From Hyphomicrobiales bacterium (GTDB taxonomy: Bacteria; Pseudomonadota; Alphaproteobacteria; Rhizobiales; Rhizobiaceae), in contig UCNG01000008.1 of NCBI GenBank assembly GCA_900473915.1, positions 124,001 to 188,000 on the forward strand: 64,000 bases of DNA. Reading direction: 5' to 3'. Numbering within the stretch: position 1 is the stretch's first letter; each line of letters starts with the position of its first letter. The position numbers and the translations under genes are program-made. Below the pieces are notes generated by a model. It did not search any database and was not told the DNA's origin. It was given only the letters and a program-made list of their open reading frames with translations. This document shows positions 54,297 through 62,962 of this stretch, piece by piece.

Positions 54297-55448
54297 ATGG
54301 TTGATATGTCGATGCAATTTTCACAAGGTGAACGCGACCTTGCTGCCGGTGGCATCCTGACCATCGATCTTTCAGCCTTGCGTCACAATTATTCGGCCAT
54401 TGCCCGCCGCATCGCTCCCACCCGTGCCGCTGCCGTCGTCAAGGCGGATGCCTATGGGCTTGGCGCCTGCCGCGTCGCGCCTGCATTTTACGATGCCGGT
54501 TGCCGCGATTTCTTTGTCGCCCATCTCGGCGAAGCCGTTGCGCTCAAGCCTTTCCTGCAGCCCGATGCGACGCTTTACGTTCTGAACGGTCTTCAGCCTG
54601 GAACGGAAGCTGCCTGCGCTCGCGAAGGCATTTTGCCAGTGCTCAACTCGCTCGAACAGGTTGAAAACTGGGTGGCGCTCGTCGCCAGACAAGGCAGGAA
54701 GCTGCCTGCCCTGCTCCAGCTCGATACCGGCATGTCGCGTCTTGGCCTTTCGGCCAGTGAATTCGACCGCCTGACGGCCAATCCTGCGCTACTTGACGGC
54801 ATTGACGTAAAATTCGTCATCAGCCATCTGGCCAGCGGCGACGAGCCGGAAAATGCGGCAAACGCGCGCCAGCTTGCCAATATGACGGCCCTGCTGGCGC
54901 GACTACCGAAACTTCCGGTTGCCTTTGCCAATTCCGGCGGCAGCTTCCTCGACAAGACCTATCATTTCGACCTGGCCCGCCCCGGCATCGCGCTCTATGG
55001 CGTTGGTCCAGAGACTGGAGAAAACCCGATACTTCCGGTTCTCACCCTTTCGGCACGTGTCATCCAGGTACGTGACATCGATAAGGGTGCGGCGGTCGGC
55101 TATGGCGGCACCTATGTCGCCAAAGGTCCGATGCGGGTTGCAACAATTGCTGTCGGTTATGCCGATGGCTGGTTCCGTTCCCTCAGCAACAAGGGGTCGG
55201 CCTTCTTCGGCGAGACGCGCCTGCCGATTATCGGACGCGTATCGATGGATTCGATCACGCTCGACGTCAGCGCATTGCCGGCGGGCACGCTGAAACTCGG
55301 CAGCCTTGTGGAACTGATCGGTCCGCACCAGCGTCTTGAAGACGTGGCACGCGACTGCGACACCATTCCCTATGAAATCCTGACTGCGCTCGGCAACCGT
55401 TATGCCCGTGTCTACGTGGACAGCGGCGCGGGCGACATAAAAGCATAA
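54297..55448 (+). CDS. dadX: Catabolic alanine racemase DadX
   Basis: 383 residues. The PLP lysine lies in [13 protein letters not shown] and the catalytic tyrosine in [28 protein letters not shown]. It interconverts L- and D-alanine, here to feed DadA, whose gene starts 14 bases downstream. The ATG at 54297 is used; ATGs at 54306 and 54312 are in frame and cannot be excluded. Confidence 0.94.
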   Translation: MVDMSMQFSQGERDLAAGGILTIDLSALRHNYSAIARRIAPTRAAAVVKADAYGLGACRVAPAFYDAGCRDFFVAHLGEAVALKPFLQPDATLYVLNGLQPGTEAACAREGILPVLNSLEQVENWVALVARQGRKLPALLQLDTGMSRLGLSASEFDRLTANPALLDGIDVKFVISHLASGDEPENAANARQLANMTALLARLPKLPVAFANSGGSFLDKTYHFDLARPGIALYGVGPETGENPILPVLTLSARVIQVRDIDKGAAVGYGGTYVAKGPMRVATIAVGYADGWFRSLSNKGSAFFGETRLPIIGRVSMDSITLDVSALPAGTLKLGSLVELIGPHQRLEDVARDCDTIPYEILTALGNRYARVYVDSGAGDIKA

Positions 55449-55462
55449 GACAAGAGGCGAAC

Positions 55463-56713
55463 ATGCAGATCACCATCCTCGGCAGCGGCGTCATCGGCGT
55501 TACGACCGCTTACTACCTCGCCAAGCTCGGTCATGAGGTAACCGTTGTCGACCGTGAAGAAGGCCCGGCGCTGGAAACGAGCTTCGCCAATGCGGGTCAG
55601 GTCTCGCCGGGCTATGCATCGCCCTGGGCAGCACCCGGCATTCCGTTCAAGGCCGCAAAATGGCTGTTCCAGAAGCATGCCCCGCTTGTTCTGCGCCCCA
55701 CCTGCGACCCGGTTCAATATAGCTGGCTCCTGCAGATGCTCGCCAACTGCACCGACAGCCGCTACAAGGTCAACAAGACCCGCATGGTGCGCGTGGCCGA
55801 ATATGCGCGCGATTGCCTTGTCGACCTGCGCAAGGAAACCGGTATCGAATATGACCAGCGCATGCAGGGCACGCTCCAGTTGTTCCGCGAGCAGTATCAG
55901 CTTGACGGCATCGGCAAGGACATAGAGGTGCTGCGTCAGGACGGCGTGCCGTTCGAAGTGCTTGACCGCGACGGCTGCGTGAAGGTGGAGCCGGCCCTTG
56001 CCCATGCGAAGGACAAGTTCGTCGGTGGCCTGCGCCTGCCACATGACGAAACCGGCGATTGCTTTAAGTTCACCAATGCGCTTGCGAAAATCGCCGAAGG
56101 ACTTGGCGTGAAATTCCGTTTCGGCGTCAACATCAAGTCGCTGCTGATGTCCGGCGGCAAGGTTTCCGGCGTCGAGACGTCCGAAGGCGTTCTGACCGCC
56201 GACCGCTATGTCGTTGCGCTTGGCAGCTATACGCCCGCGCTCGTCAAATCGCTCGGCCTCAACGCGCCGATCTATCCGGTGAAAGGCTATTCCATCACCG
56301 CTCCGATCATCGATGAAAGCCGCGCGCCGGTTTCAACCGTTCTCGATGAGAGCTACAAGATCGCCATCACCCGTCTTGGCGACCGCATCCGCGTTGGCGG
56401 CATGGCGGAAGTGTCGGGCTTCACCAAGGATCTGCCTGCCGCACGCCGCGCAACGCTCGACCTGTCGGTCACCGACCTGTTCCCCGGCGGCGACCTCAAG
56501 GCAGCGACCTTCTGGTCGGGCCTGCGTCCGATGACACCGGATTCCACGCCGATCATCGGTGCAACGCGCTACGACAACGTGTTCATCAATGCCGGTCATG
56601 GAACGCTTGGCTGGACCATGTCCTGCGGTTCCGGCAAACTGCTCGCAGACCTTATTTCCGGCAACAAGCCGGATATCCGTGCCGACGATCTCGGCATTTC
56701 CCGCTACGAATAA
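55463..56713 (+). CDS. dadA: D-amino acid dehydrogenase DadA
   Basis: 416 residues. The N-terminal FAD motif [20 protein letters not shown] and the flavin-contacting [20 protein letters not shown] are typical of DadA; the C-terminus has [22 protein letters not shown]. It oxidises D-alanine to pyruvate and ammonia at the inner membrane. AGAGG lies before the ATG. It forms one transcription unit with dadX. Confidence 0.96.
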   Translation: MQITILGSGVIGVTTAYYLAKLGHEVTVVDREEGPALETSFANAGQVSPGYASPWAAPGIPFKAAKWLFQKHAPLVLRPTCDPVQYSWLLQMLANCTDSRYKVNKTRMVRVAEYARDCLVDLRKETGIEYDQRMQGTLQLFREQYQLDGIGKDIEVLRQDGVPFEVLDRDGCVKVEPALAHAKDKFVGGLRLPHDETGDCFKFTNALAKIAEGLGVKFRFGVNIKSLLMSGGKVSGVETSEGVLTADRYVVALGSYTPALVKSLGLNAPIYPVKGYSITAPIIDESRAPVSTVLDESYKIAITRLGDRIRVGGMAEVSGFTKDLPAARRATLDLSVTDLFPGGDLKAATFWSGLRPMTPDSTPIIGATRYDNVFINAGHGTLGWTMSCGSGKLLADLISGNKPDIRADDLGISRYE

Positions 56714-56719
56714 GAGAAT

Positions 56720-56755
56720 GCCTGTACGCCGTCAAAAACTTGGCGGCGTGCAGGC
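56720..56755. terminator. Hairpin at the dadA end, overlapping the cupin regulator gene
   Basis: GCCTG(T)ACGCCG (56720-56731) and CGGCGT(G)CAGGC (56744-56755) form a 12-bp stem with one T-G pair. There is no T-run, and the right half lies in the end of the converging gene. Confidence 0.45.
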
Positions 56756-57280
56756 GCTGACGATTTCGCATGGCACCGGCCCGACACAACGGAACCGGTG
56801 CGGCAGCTTGCTCGAAAAGTAATAGGCATCACCCGGCCCCAATATGCGGCGCTCGGCTCCAACCGTCACTTCAATGCGGCCTGAAATGACGATACCTCCC
56901 TCCTCGCCCTCGTGCATCAGCAGCACTTTTCCCGTGTCTGAGCCCGGCTCGTACCGCTCCTTCAACATCTGCAAAGCGCGCGAAAACAGGTGGTCGCCCA
57001 CCTGCCGATAGGATATCGGCCCCTTGCCGATTTCCACCAGCTCCTCCGCCTGATAGAATACCTTGTGCGGCGCATCCGGTTCGAGCGCGAAAAACTCGGC
57101 CATACCGATGGGAATGCCGTCGAGAATGCGCTTCAATGCGCCGACGGACGGATTGGACTGATTGGCTTCGATAAGGGAAATGGTCGAATTGGTCACGCCT
57201 GCCCTTTTGGCAAGCTCGCGCTGCGACAGATTCTGCCGCATGCGCACATAACGAAGCCTCCCGCCGATATCGATGCTCAT
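56732..57280 (-). CDS. XRE-cupin transcriptional regulator (PuuR-like)
   Basis: 182 residues. The N-terminal lambda-repressor helix-turn-helix (LRYVRMRQNLSQRELAKRAGVTNSTISLIEANQSNPSV) is joined to a C-terminal cupin (MLMHEGEEGGIVISGRIEVTVGAERRILGPGDAYYFSSKLPHRFRC), like PuuR. It is divergent from the omega-aminotransferase gene and probably senses its amine or amino-acid substrate. The ATG at 57280 is used; the codon before it is TTG. Confidence 0.92.
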   Translation of the reverse strand: MSIDIGGRLRYVRMRQNLSQRELAKRAGVTNSTISLIEANQSNPSVGALKRILDGIPIGMAEFFALEPDAPHKVFYQAEELVEIGKGPISYRQVGDHLFSRALQMLKERYEPGSDTGKVLLMHEGEEGGIVISGRIEVTVGAERRILGPGDAYYFSSKLPHRFRCVGPVPCEIVSACTPPSF

Positions 57281-57425
57281 CAAACCTTCCCTTCCTGTTT
57301 ATGATGTTCGATATAGCACAAACTTGATGATTCCCCTACATGAAAACAATGACTTAATATTTTGAAGAAAAGGACTTGTTGCCCTTCGCAAAGCGTGTCC
57401 TGCTACCCCCAAATAGGAGGACACA

Positions 57426-58754
57426 ATGCTCACCAAAACCAACGCGCCAAGCCTTGAGAATTTCTGGATGCCGTTCACCGCGAACCGGCAGTTCAAGGCG
57501 GCGCCTCGTCTGCTCGCAAGTGCTTCGGGCATGTATTACACCGACACTGACGGCAATCAGGTTCTGGACGGCACGGCAGGTCTTTGGTGCTGCAACGCCG
57601 GTCATGGCCGCAAGCGCATTACCGAAGCTGTCGAGCGCCAGATTTCCACCATGGATTTCGCGCCCACCTTCCAGATGGGCCACAATGTGGCTTTCGACTT
57701 TGCCGAAAAACTCGCAGCCATTGCGCCCGGCGGGCCGGACGCGAAGCTCGACCGCGTGTTTTTCACCAATTCCGGCTCGGAATCGGTCGACACCGCACTG
57801 AAGATCGCCATCGCCTATCAGCGCGCCATCGGCCAGGGCACCCGCACCATGGTTCTGGGCCGCGAGAAGGGCTATCACGGCGTCGGTTTCGGCGGCATTT
57901 CTGTCGGTGGCCTTGTCAATAATCGCCGCGTCTTCCCGCAGATCCCCGCCGATCATATGCGTCATACGCTCGACATTGAAAAGAACGCCTTCTCCAAGGG
58001 CCTGCCCGCGCATGGCATTGAGCTTGCCGACGATCTGGAACGCCTCGTCCAGCTGCATGGCGCAGAAAAGATCGCCGCCGTCATCGTTGAACCCATGTCC
58101 GGTTCGGCTGGCGTCGTTCTGCCGCCGAAGGGCTATCTGGAGCGCCTCCGCGCCACGGCAGACAAGCACGGCATCCTCCTGATCTTCGACGAAGTCATCA
58201 CCGGTTTCGGCCGTCTCGGTACGCCGTTCGCGGTTGATTATTTCGGCGTCGTTCCTGACCTCGTGACCACCGCCAAGGGCCTGACCAACGGCGCCATCCC
58301 GATGGGCGCGGTCTTCGCCAGCCGCAAGGTGCATGACGGCCTGATGACCGGTCCGGAAAATGCCATCGAGCTGTTCCACGGCTATACCTATTCCGGCCAT
58401 CCGGTTGCCTCCGCCGCCGGTCTCGCCACGCTGGAAATCTACGCCGAAGAAGGTCTCCTGACCCGCGGCGCGGGTCTTGCCGATCATTGGCAGGAGGCGT
58501 TGCACTCGCTCAAGGGCGTTTCGAACGTCATCGACATCCGCAACCTCGGTCTGGTTGGTGCCATCGAACTGTCGTCGCGCAAGGATGCACCGGGCGCCCG
58601 CGCCTATGACGTCTTCGTGGATTGCTTCAAGAAGGGCCTGCTCATCCGCGTGACCGGCGACGTGATCGCACTGTCGCCGCCGCTGATCGTGGAAAAGGAA
58701 CAGATCGACACGATCGTTTCCGTCCTCGGCGACGCCATCAAACGCGCAGCCTGA
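57426..58754 (+). CDS. Omega-amino acid:pyruvate aminotransferase
   Basis: 442 residues, a class III PLP aminotransferase. The start LENFWMPFTANRQFKAAPRL, the cofactor region GTAGLWCCNAGHGR, LLIFDEVITGFGRLG and the PLP lysine in LVTTAKGLTNGAIPMGAV match beta-alanine:pyruvate transaminases, including the amine transaminases of Ochrobactrum. It moves an amino group from beta-alanine or primary amines to pyruvate, giving alanine. AGGAGG precedes the ATG. The regulator on the other strand is PuuR-like. Confidence 0.94.
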   Translation: MLTKTNAPSLENFWMPFTANRQFKAAPRLLASASGMYYTDTDGNQVLDGTAGLWCCNAGHGRKRITEAVERQISTMDFAPTFQMGHNVAFDFAEKLAAIAPGGPDAKLDRVFFTNSGSESVDTALKIAIAYQRAIGQGTRTMVLGREKGYHGVGFGGISVGGLVNNRRVFPQIPADHMRHTLDIEKNAFSKGLPAHGIELADDLERLVQLHGAEKIAAVIVEPMSGSAGVVLPPKGYLERLRATADKHGILLIFDEVITGFGRLGTPFAVDYFGVVPDLVTTAKGLTNGAIPMGAVFASRKVHDGLMTGPENAIELFHGYTYSGHPVASAAGLATLEIYAEEGLLTRGAGLADHWQEALHSLKGVSNVIDIRNLGLVGAIELSSRKDAPGARAYDVFVDCFKKGLLIRVTGDVIALSPPLIVEKEQIDTIVSVLGDAIKRAA

Positions 58755-58780
58755 CCAGCACCCGGGTCACGCTGCTTTTA

Positions 58781-58832
58781 GGGGCAGGACCTATAATTTG
58801 ACGGAAATGGCACCTTAGCAGGTCCTGACCCC
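58781..58832. repeat. Long inverted repeat after the aminotransferase gene
   Basis: GGGGCAGGACCT (58781-58792) and AGGTCCTGACCCC (58820-58832) are inverted copies with one extra base, around a 27-base AT-rich centre. It may be a miniature mobile element or REP-type repeat. Confidence 0.6.
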
Positions 58833-58864
58833 AGCCGCCGCTGTTCCCCTGCGGCGGCTTTTTT
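58833..58864 (+). terminator. Terminator before the ECF sigma gene
   Basis: AGCCGCCGC (58833-58841), nine-base loop, GCGGCGGCT (58851-58859) and six T residues. Confidence 0.9.
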
Positions 58865-58989
58865 CTGATGCAATTCACCCACGGCTATCGGGAAATACGA
58901 AACCGCGATAATATTCAAATCGCATATTGTTTTGTTCGGGAACCTTTTGCCCTCGCATACATCCAATGGACTCCACAGGAGTTTGAACC

Positions 58990-59685
58990 ATGCGTGCAAA
59001 AACCGCCGTACCAACCATCTCTCCGATATTTCAGGGTGATCTCGTCCTCGCGCAATGCGCAAAAATGCACGATCTGGAAGCGTTGCGCAAAATCATGCAA
59101 ACCAACAACCGGCGGCTCTATCGTTTGGCCCGCGGCATTCTGCGTAATGATGCCGAAGCGGAAGATGTGGTTCAGGAGACCTATCTCCTAGCCTTCAGAA
59201 ACCTTGACCGCTTTCGCGGACAGTCCAGCCTGACCACGTGGCTGTCGCGCATCGCAATTCACGAAGCACTCGGTCGCCTGCGCAAGACCCGGAAGGCCGA
59301 GAAACTTCTCGACACATTACCCGACACATCGGCGGACAACATCATCCCGTTCCCCTCCGCCATAAGCACGGACGATCCCGAACGCGGTTATGCACAGCGC
59401 CAGATATTGCAACTGGTCGAACAGGCGACGGACAATCTGCCGGAAATTTTCCGCCTCGTATTTGTCGCACGGGTTATCGAAGGCCTGAGCGTGGAAGAAA
59501 CCGCCGAATTATTGAACCTGCGCCCGCAGACGGTGAAGACACGCCTTCACCGCGCCCGATATTTGCTGCGCAAACAACTGGACGAACAGATCGGCCCTGT
59601 CTTGCTGGATGCCTTTCCCTTCGCAGGCAAGCGCTGCGAACGGATTATAACCGGCGTTCTGGCGAGATTGGGCAAACAGGCATAA
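58990..59685 (+). CDS. ECF-type RNA polymerase sigma factor
   Basis: 231 residues. Region 2 (YRLARGILRNDAEAEDVVQETYLLAFRNLDRFRGQSSLTTWLSRIAIHEALGRLR) and region 4 (LPEIFRLVFVARVIEGLSVEETAELLNLRPQTVKTRLHRARYLLRKQL) are complete. AGGAG precedes the ATG. The usual anti-sigma gene is not next to it. Instead a DUF4142 protein and a cupredoxin follow, which may be its targets or partners. The stimulus is not known; copper or redox stress is a guess from the neighbours. Confidence 0.93.
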   Translation: MRAKTAVPTISPIFQGDLVLAQCAKMHDLEALRKIMQTNNRRLYRLARGILRNDAEAEDVVQETYLLAFRNLDRFRGQSSLTTWLSRIAIHEALGRLRKTRKAEKLLDTLPDTSADNIIPFPSAISTDDPERGYAQRQILQLVEQATDNLPEIFRLVFVARVIEGLSVEETAELLNLRPQTVKTRLHRARYLLRKQLDEQIGPVLLDAFPFAGKRCERIITGVLARLGKQA

Positions 59686-59730
59686 TGTCAGGAACCTTTT
59701 GAATTCTCCCGCATCCAATGATCGTAGCCA

Positions 59731-59777
59731 GAGCATTTCCAGCAAAAGCGTGAAGCGGTTTTGCGTTGGAAAATTTG
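59731..59777. repeat. REP-like palindromic element, copy 2
   Basis: GAGCATTTCC then AAAAGCGTGAAGCGGTTTTGCG, with ATTTCCA (59735-59741) facing TGGAAAAT (59767-59774). It is nearly identical to the element at 33665. Here its right flank supplies the sequence just before the DUF4142 ribosome site. Confidence 0.75.
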
Positions 59778-59806
59778 GCGGAACAAATAGTTAGAAGGAG
59801 AGTTCC

Positions 59807-60334
59807 ATGTCTGTTCGTTCAGTTGTATCCGTTGCCGCAATTTGCATTTGCGGCAGTCTGTCTCTGGCAATCGCCCAGGACGGAAAATTAAGCGATCCGG
59901 CGATTGCCCATATTGCTTACACGGCAGGCGCCATCGACGTCGCAGCTGCCAAGCAGGCGCTTGAAAAATCCAAGAACAAAACTGTACTTGAATTTGCCCA
60001 GACCATGATGCGCGATCATGAAGCCGTCAATCAGCAGGCGCTCGCCCTGGTCAAGAAGCTGAAGGTCACGCCCGAGGATAATGACACAAGCAAAGCCTTG
60101 TCCAAAGCGGCTACGGACGAGCTGGCCAAACTCAGCAAGCTCGAGGGCGCAGCTTTCGACAAATCCTATGTCGATAACGAGGTTGCCTATCATAAGGAAG
60201 TCAACAAGGCGCTGAAAACCACGCTCATCCCCGCCGCCAGCAATGCCGAGTTGAAGAGCCTGCTCGAGACCGGCCTCAAACTGTTCCAGAGCCATGAGCA
60301 ACATGCCGAACACATCGCCGCGTCTTTGAAATAG
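59807..60334 (+). CDS. Periplasmic DUF4142 protein
   Basis: 175 residues. The signal peptide (MSVRSVVSVAAICICGSLSL) is probably cleaved near AIAQ|D. The mature protein is helical and has the ferritin-like DUF4142 pattern: KTVLEFAQTMMRDHEAVNQQAL early and LFQSHEQHAEHIAASLK at the end, with conserved histidines and glutamates. The function is not established. AAGGAG precedes the ATG. It is followed ten bases later by a cupredoxin. Confidence 0.87.
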   Translation: MSVRSVVSVAAICICGSLSLAIAQDGKLSDPAIAHIAYTAGAIDVAAAKQALEKSKNKTVLEFAQTMMRDHEAVNQQALALVKKLKVTPEDNDTSKALSKAATDELAKLSKLEGAAFDKSYVDNEVAYHKEVNKALKTTLIPAASNAELKSLLETGLKLFQSHEQHAEHIAASLK

Positions 60335-60344
60335 GAGCAGTCCG

Positions 60345-60656
60345 ATGAGCTATGTTCAGGCGGTCACGATACTTGCCGGGCTTCTGGTTATCAGTGTCCC
60401 GGCACAGGCCAAAACGATCCAGGTGACGGTCGAGAAACTCGCTTTTTCGCCGTCCAATATCGAAGCGAATGTGGGCGATGTGATCGAATGGAACAACAAG
60501 GACCCCATGCAGCACACCGCGACCGTAAAGGGGGGATGGGAGATTCTGCTACCACCCAAAAAGGTGACGAAGCAGGTTCTCAATTCGCCGGAAGCCGTCA
60601 ACTATTACTGCCGTTTCCATCCGGATATGGTCGGAAAACTGACGGTTAAACCATAA
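60345..60656 (+). CDS. Small periplasmic cupredoxin (amicyanin/plastocyanin type)
   Basis: 103 residues. The signal peptide ends about at PAQA|K (residue 22). The type I copper ligands are visible: H57 (in MQHTATV), C89 and H92 (in YYCRFHPDM) and M95. This is one of the shortest blue-copper folds and would carry electrons in the periplasm or bind copper. AGGAG precedes the ATG. It is in line with the DUF4142 and ECF sigma genes. Confidence 0.92.
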   Translation: MSYVQAVTILAGLLVISVPAQAKTIQVTVEKLAFSPSNIEANVGDVIEWNNKDPMQHTATVKGGWEILLPPKKVTKQVLNSPEAVNYYCRFHPDMVGKLTVKP

Positions 60657-60658
60657 CG

Positions 60659-60687
60659 AAAAGCCTGCCGATGGTGCGCAGGCTTTT
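60659..60687. terminator. Terminator between the cupredoxin gene and hutC
   Basis: AAAAGCCTGC (60659-60668) and GCAGGCTTTT (60678-60687) form a 10-bp stem between converging genes. Confidence 0.87.
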
Positions 60688-61433
60688 CATCCTCCCTGCG
60701 ACGGCGTGAAGTTCGCCACCAGCGCATGGCTGTCGCCGGGATAGGTGAAGCGCACATGCGTTACCGGCTGGTCGGCGTTCCATGTCTGGCGTTCGATCAC
60801 CAGACAGGGCGAGCCCACCGGGATACCGAGCATGCCCGCATTCTCCGGCGTGGCGGCGATTGCGCGTATCGAATGTTTTGCGCTGCTCCAAGGCACGCAG
60901 GCAACCAGCCACGGCCCCGGAGAGTTTTCGGCAAAATCCGTCTGAGCCGCCGCCGGAACAGCATCCAGACTGATGATGCGCTCTTCCAGGGCGAAGACGC
61001 GCTTGCCCGCAAAGTGACGGCAGACGAGTTCGACCAGCGGCGTGTGGCGCGGCATATCGATATGCCTTGCATCGGCAGGCCCGCTCAATCGTTCGCGCCG
61101 ACTTGTCAGTTCGAACCGATAGGCAACGCCAAGCGCTGCCACCTCATCGCGAATATCGTGGATTTCGAGGATTGCCGCCTGCGATTGCGGAAAGGAAACA
61201 AAGCTGCCCGACCGGCGCTTGCGCTCGATCAGGCCCGCTTTGGCAAGCTGGGTCAGCGCCTTGTTCACGGTCATGCGCGAACAGCCGTACTGTTCCGTCA
61301 GTTCGTGCTCGAACGGAATGCGATGACCGGGCAGCCATTCTCCCGACAGGATGCGCGATTCTATATCGTCCAGAATACGCTGATGCAGCGAAAGCACCGG
61401 TGCGTCCTTTGCGATCGAATCTTCGCCAGCCAT
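60687..61433 (-). CDS. hutC: Histidine utilisation repressor HutC
   Basis: 248 residues. GntR winged helix (IPFEHELTEQYGCSRMTVNKALTQLAKAGLIERKRRSGSFV) and UTRA domain for the inducer urocanate. It lies 11 bases after hutF on the same strand. The operator it should bind, TGTATATACA, is between hutF and hutI. The assignment rests on the family and on the hut genes next to it. Confidence 0.94.
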   Translation of the reverse strand: MAGEDSIAKDAPVLSLHQRILDDIESRILSGEWLPGHRIPFEHELTEQYGCSRMTVNKALTQLAKAGLIERKRRSGSFVSFPQSQAAILEIHDIRDEVAALGVAYRFELTSRRERLSGPADARHIDMPRHTPLVELVCRHFAGKRVFALEERIISLDAVPAAAQTDFAENSPGPWLVACVPWSSAKHSIRAIAATPENAGMLGIPVGSPCLVIERQTWNADQPVTHVRFTYPGDSHALVANFTPSQGG

Positions 61434-61444
61434 GCCGTCTCCTG

Positions 61445-62812
61445 TCAGGCGAGTAATTCGCCGATCGTTTTCTGGAAAGCACGCTCGGCCTCATCGCGCA
61501 AGCGGTGACGCCCGCCTTCCACCTGTTTAACACCGCGCACCCACACATCACTCACGCGGGCGCGACCGCCGAAAATCCAGCCGTCCAGCACCGCGTCGCC
61601 TTTTGCATGCGGCAGGCGCGCCGCATCAAGCGCAACAAAATCGGCTGATGCGCCAACTTTCAAGCCATCGCCTGCGCGTCCCATGGCGATATTGCCGCCC
61701 GTAACCGCGCCGTCGAACAATGCACGTCCGGTCGATCCTTCGTTTTCGGCCAGCACATTGCGGGCGCGGTGGTGAAGACGCTGCGAATATTCGAGCTGGC
61801 GCAACTCATCGCCAATGCCAATCAGCACATTCGAATCGGAGCCCACGCCAAACTTGCCGCCAGCGGCGGCAAACACCGTCGCATTGAAAGTACCGTCGCC
61901 AAGATTGGCTTCCGTCACCGGGCAGAGACCGGCAATTGCGCCCGCCTTGGCCATGCGTTTCGTTTCGTCGTCAGTCATGTGGGTTGCATGAATGAGGCAC
62001 CAGCGCGAAGACAGGTCCTGATTATCGAGAAGCCATTCAACCGGGCGCTTGCCTGACCAGGCAATGCAGTCTTCCACTTCCTTTACCTGCTCGGCCACAT
62101 GAATATGCACCGGCGCATCGGGCAGCAACCGCGTTACAACGGCAAGCTCATCCGGTGTCACGGCGCGCAAACTGTGCGGCGCAACACCCAGAACCGCGCC
62201 ATCAAAACCGGCCAGCGCTTTTTTGCAGCCTTCGAGCAGCAGTGCGAAGCGATCGGGATCATTGATGAACCGGCGCTGACCGTCATTGGGAGCGGCACCG
62301 CCAAAGGTCGAATGCGCATAAAAGACCGGCAGCAGTGTCAGGCCCATGCCCGCTGCCCTGGCAGCTGCAACAATGCGGTCCGCCATTTCGGAAAGGTTGG
62401 CGTAGGGCGCGCCATCGCGGTCATGATGCAGATAATGGAACTCGCCGACACGGGTGAAACCGGCCTCCAGCATGTCGACATAGAGCCGCAGCGCCACGGC
62501 TTCCGCCTGTTCCGGCGACATGGTGAGCGCAAATTTATACATGATCTCGCGCCAGCTCCAGAACGAGTCAGCAGACGGTCCGCGCCGCTCGGCAAGCCCC
62601 GCCATCCCATATTGAAAAGCGTGGCTGTGCAGGTTCGGCATGCCCGCGACAATGACCGCATGGCGCTCGTCGTCAGGCTTCGCCGAAGCACCGGCTTCAA
62701 GCGACACGATCTTTCCAGCAGCAATGCCGATCCGCACGTCGTCGGTCCAGCCGCTCTCAAGGAGTGCCTGACCGGCATGGACAAAACGTGTTTTGAGCGG
62801 GGCATCTGACAT
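61445..62812 (-). CDS. hutF: N-formimidoyl-L-glutamate deiminase HutF
   Basis: 455 residues, amidohydrolase fold. Metal motif PNLHSHAFQYGMAG, then the histidines in VHIHVAEQVKEVEDC and CLIHATHMTDDE and the aspartate in FGVGSDSNVLIG. It converts formimino-glutamate to formyl-glutamate and ammonia, so this organism uses the deiminase branch of histidine breakdown. The ATG at 62812 follows GGAG; upstream in-frame codons are not needed. Confidence 0.95.
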   Translation of the reverse strand: MSDAPLKTRFVHAGQALLESGWTDDVRIGIAAGKIVSLEAGASAKPDDERHAVIVAGMPNLHSHAFQYGMAGLAERRGPSADSFWSWREIMYKFALTMSPEQAEAVALRLYVDMLEAGFTRVGEFHYLHHDRDGAPYANLSEMADRIVAAARAAGMGLTLLPVFYAHSTFGGAAPNDGQRRFINDPDRFALLLEGCKKALAGFDGAVLGVAPHSLRAVTPDELAVVTRLLPDAPVHIHVAEQVKEVEDCIAWSGKRPVEWLLDNQDLSSRWCLIHATHMTDDETKRMAKAGAIAGLCPVTEANLGDGTFNATVFAAAGGKFGVGSDSNVLIGIGDELRQLEYSQRLHHRARNVLAENEGSTGRALFDGAVTGGNIAMGRAGDGLKVGASADFVALDAARLPHAKGDAVLDGWIFGGRARVSDVWVRGVKQVEGGRHRLRDEAERAFQKTIGELLA

Positions 62813-62918
62813 GGATAGGCTCTCCTCGACTTTGTTCTCATGCATTTCGACGCAGAGCAGTTTCCGCTTTTGGATCGAAAATGCTGCGGCGCATTTTTTT
62901 CTTTGCTGTTCCGTTAAT

Positions 62919-62930
62919 ATGTATATACAT
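62919..62930. promoter_or_regulatory. HutC operator between hutF and hutI
   Basis: ATGTATATACAT (62919-62930) is a perfect palindrome with the TGTATATACA core known for HutC sites, placed in the divergent promoter region. Confidence 0.8.
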
Positions 62931-62962
62931 TATCTCAAAACAGGGGAAGCGAGAAAACGCTC

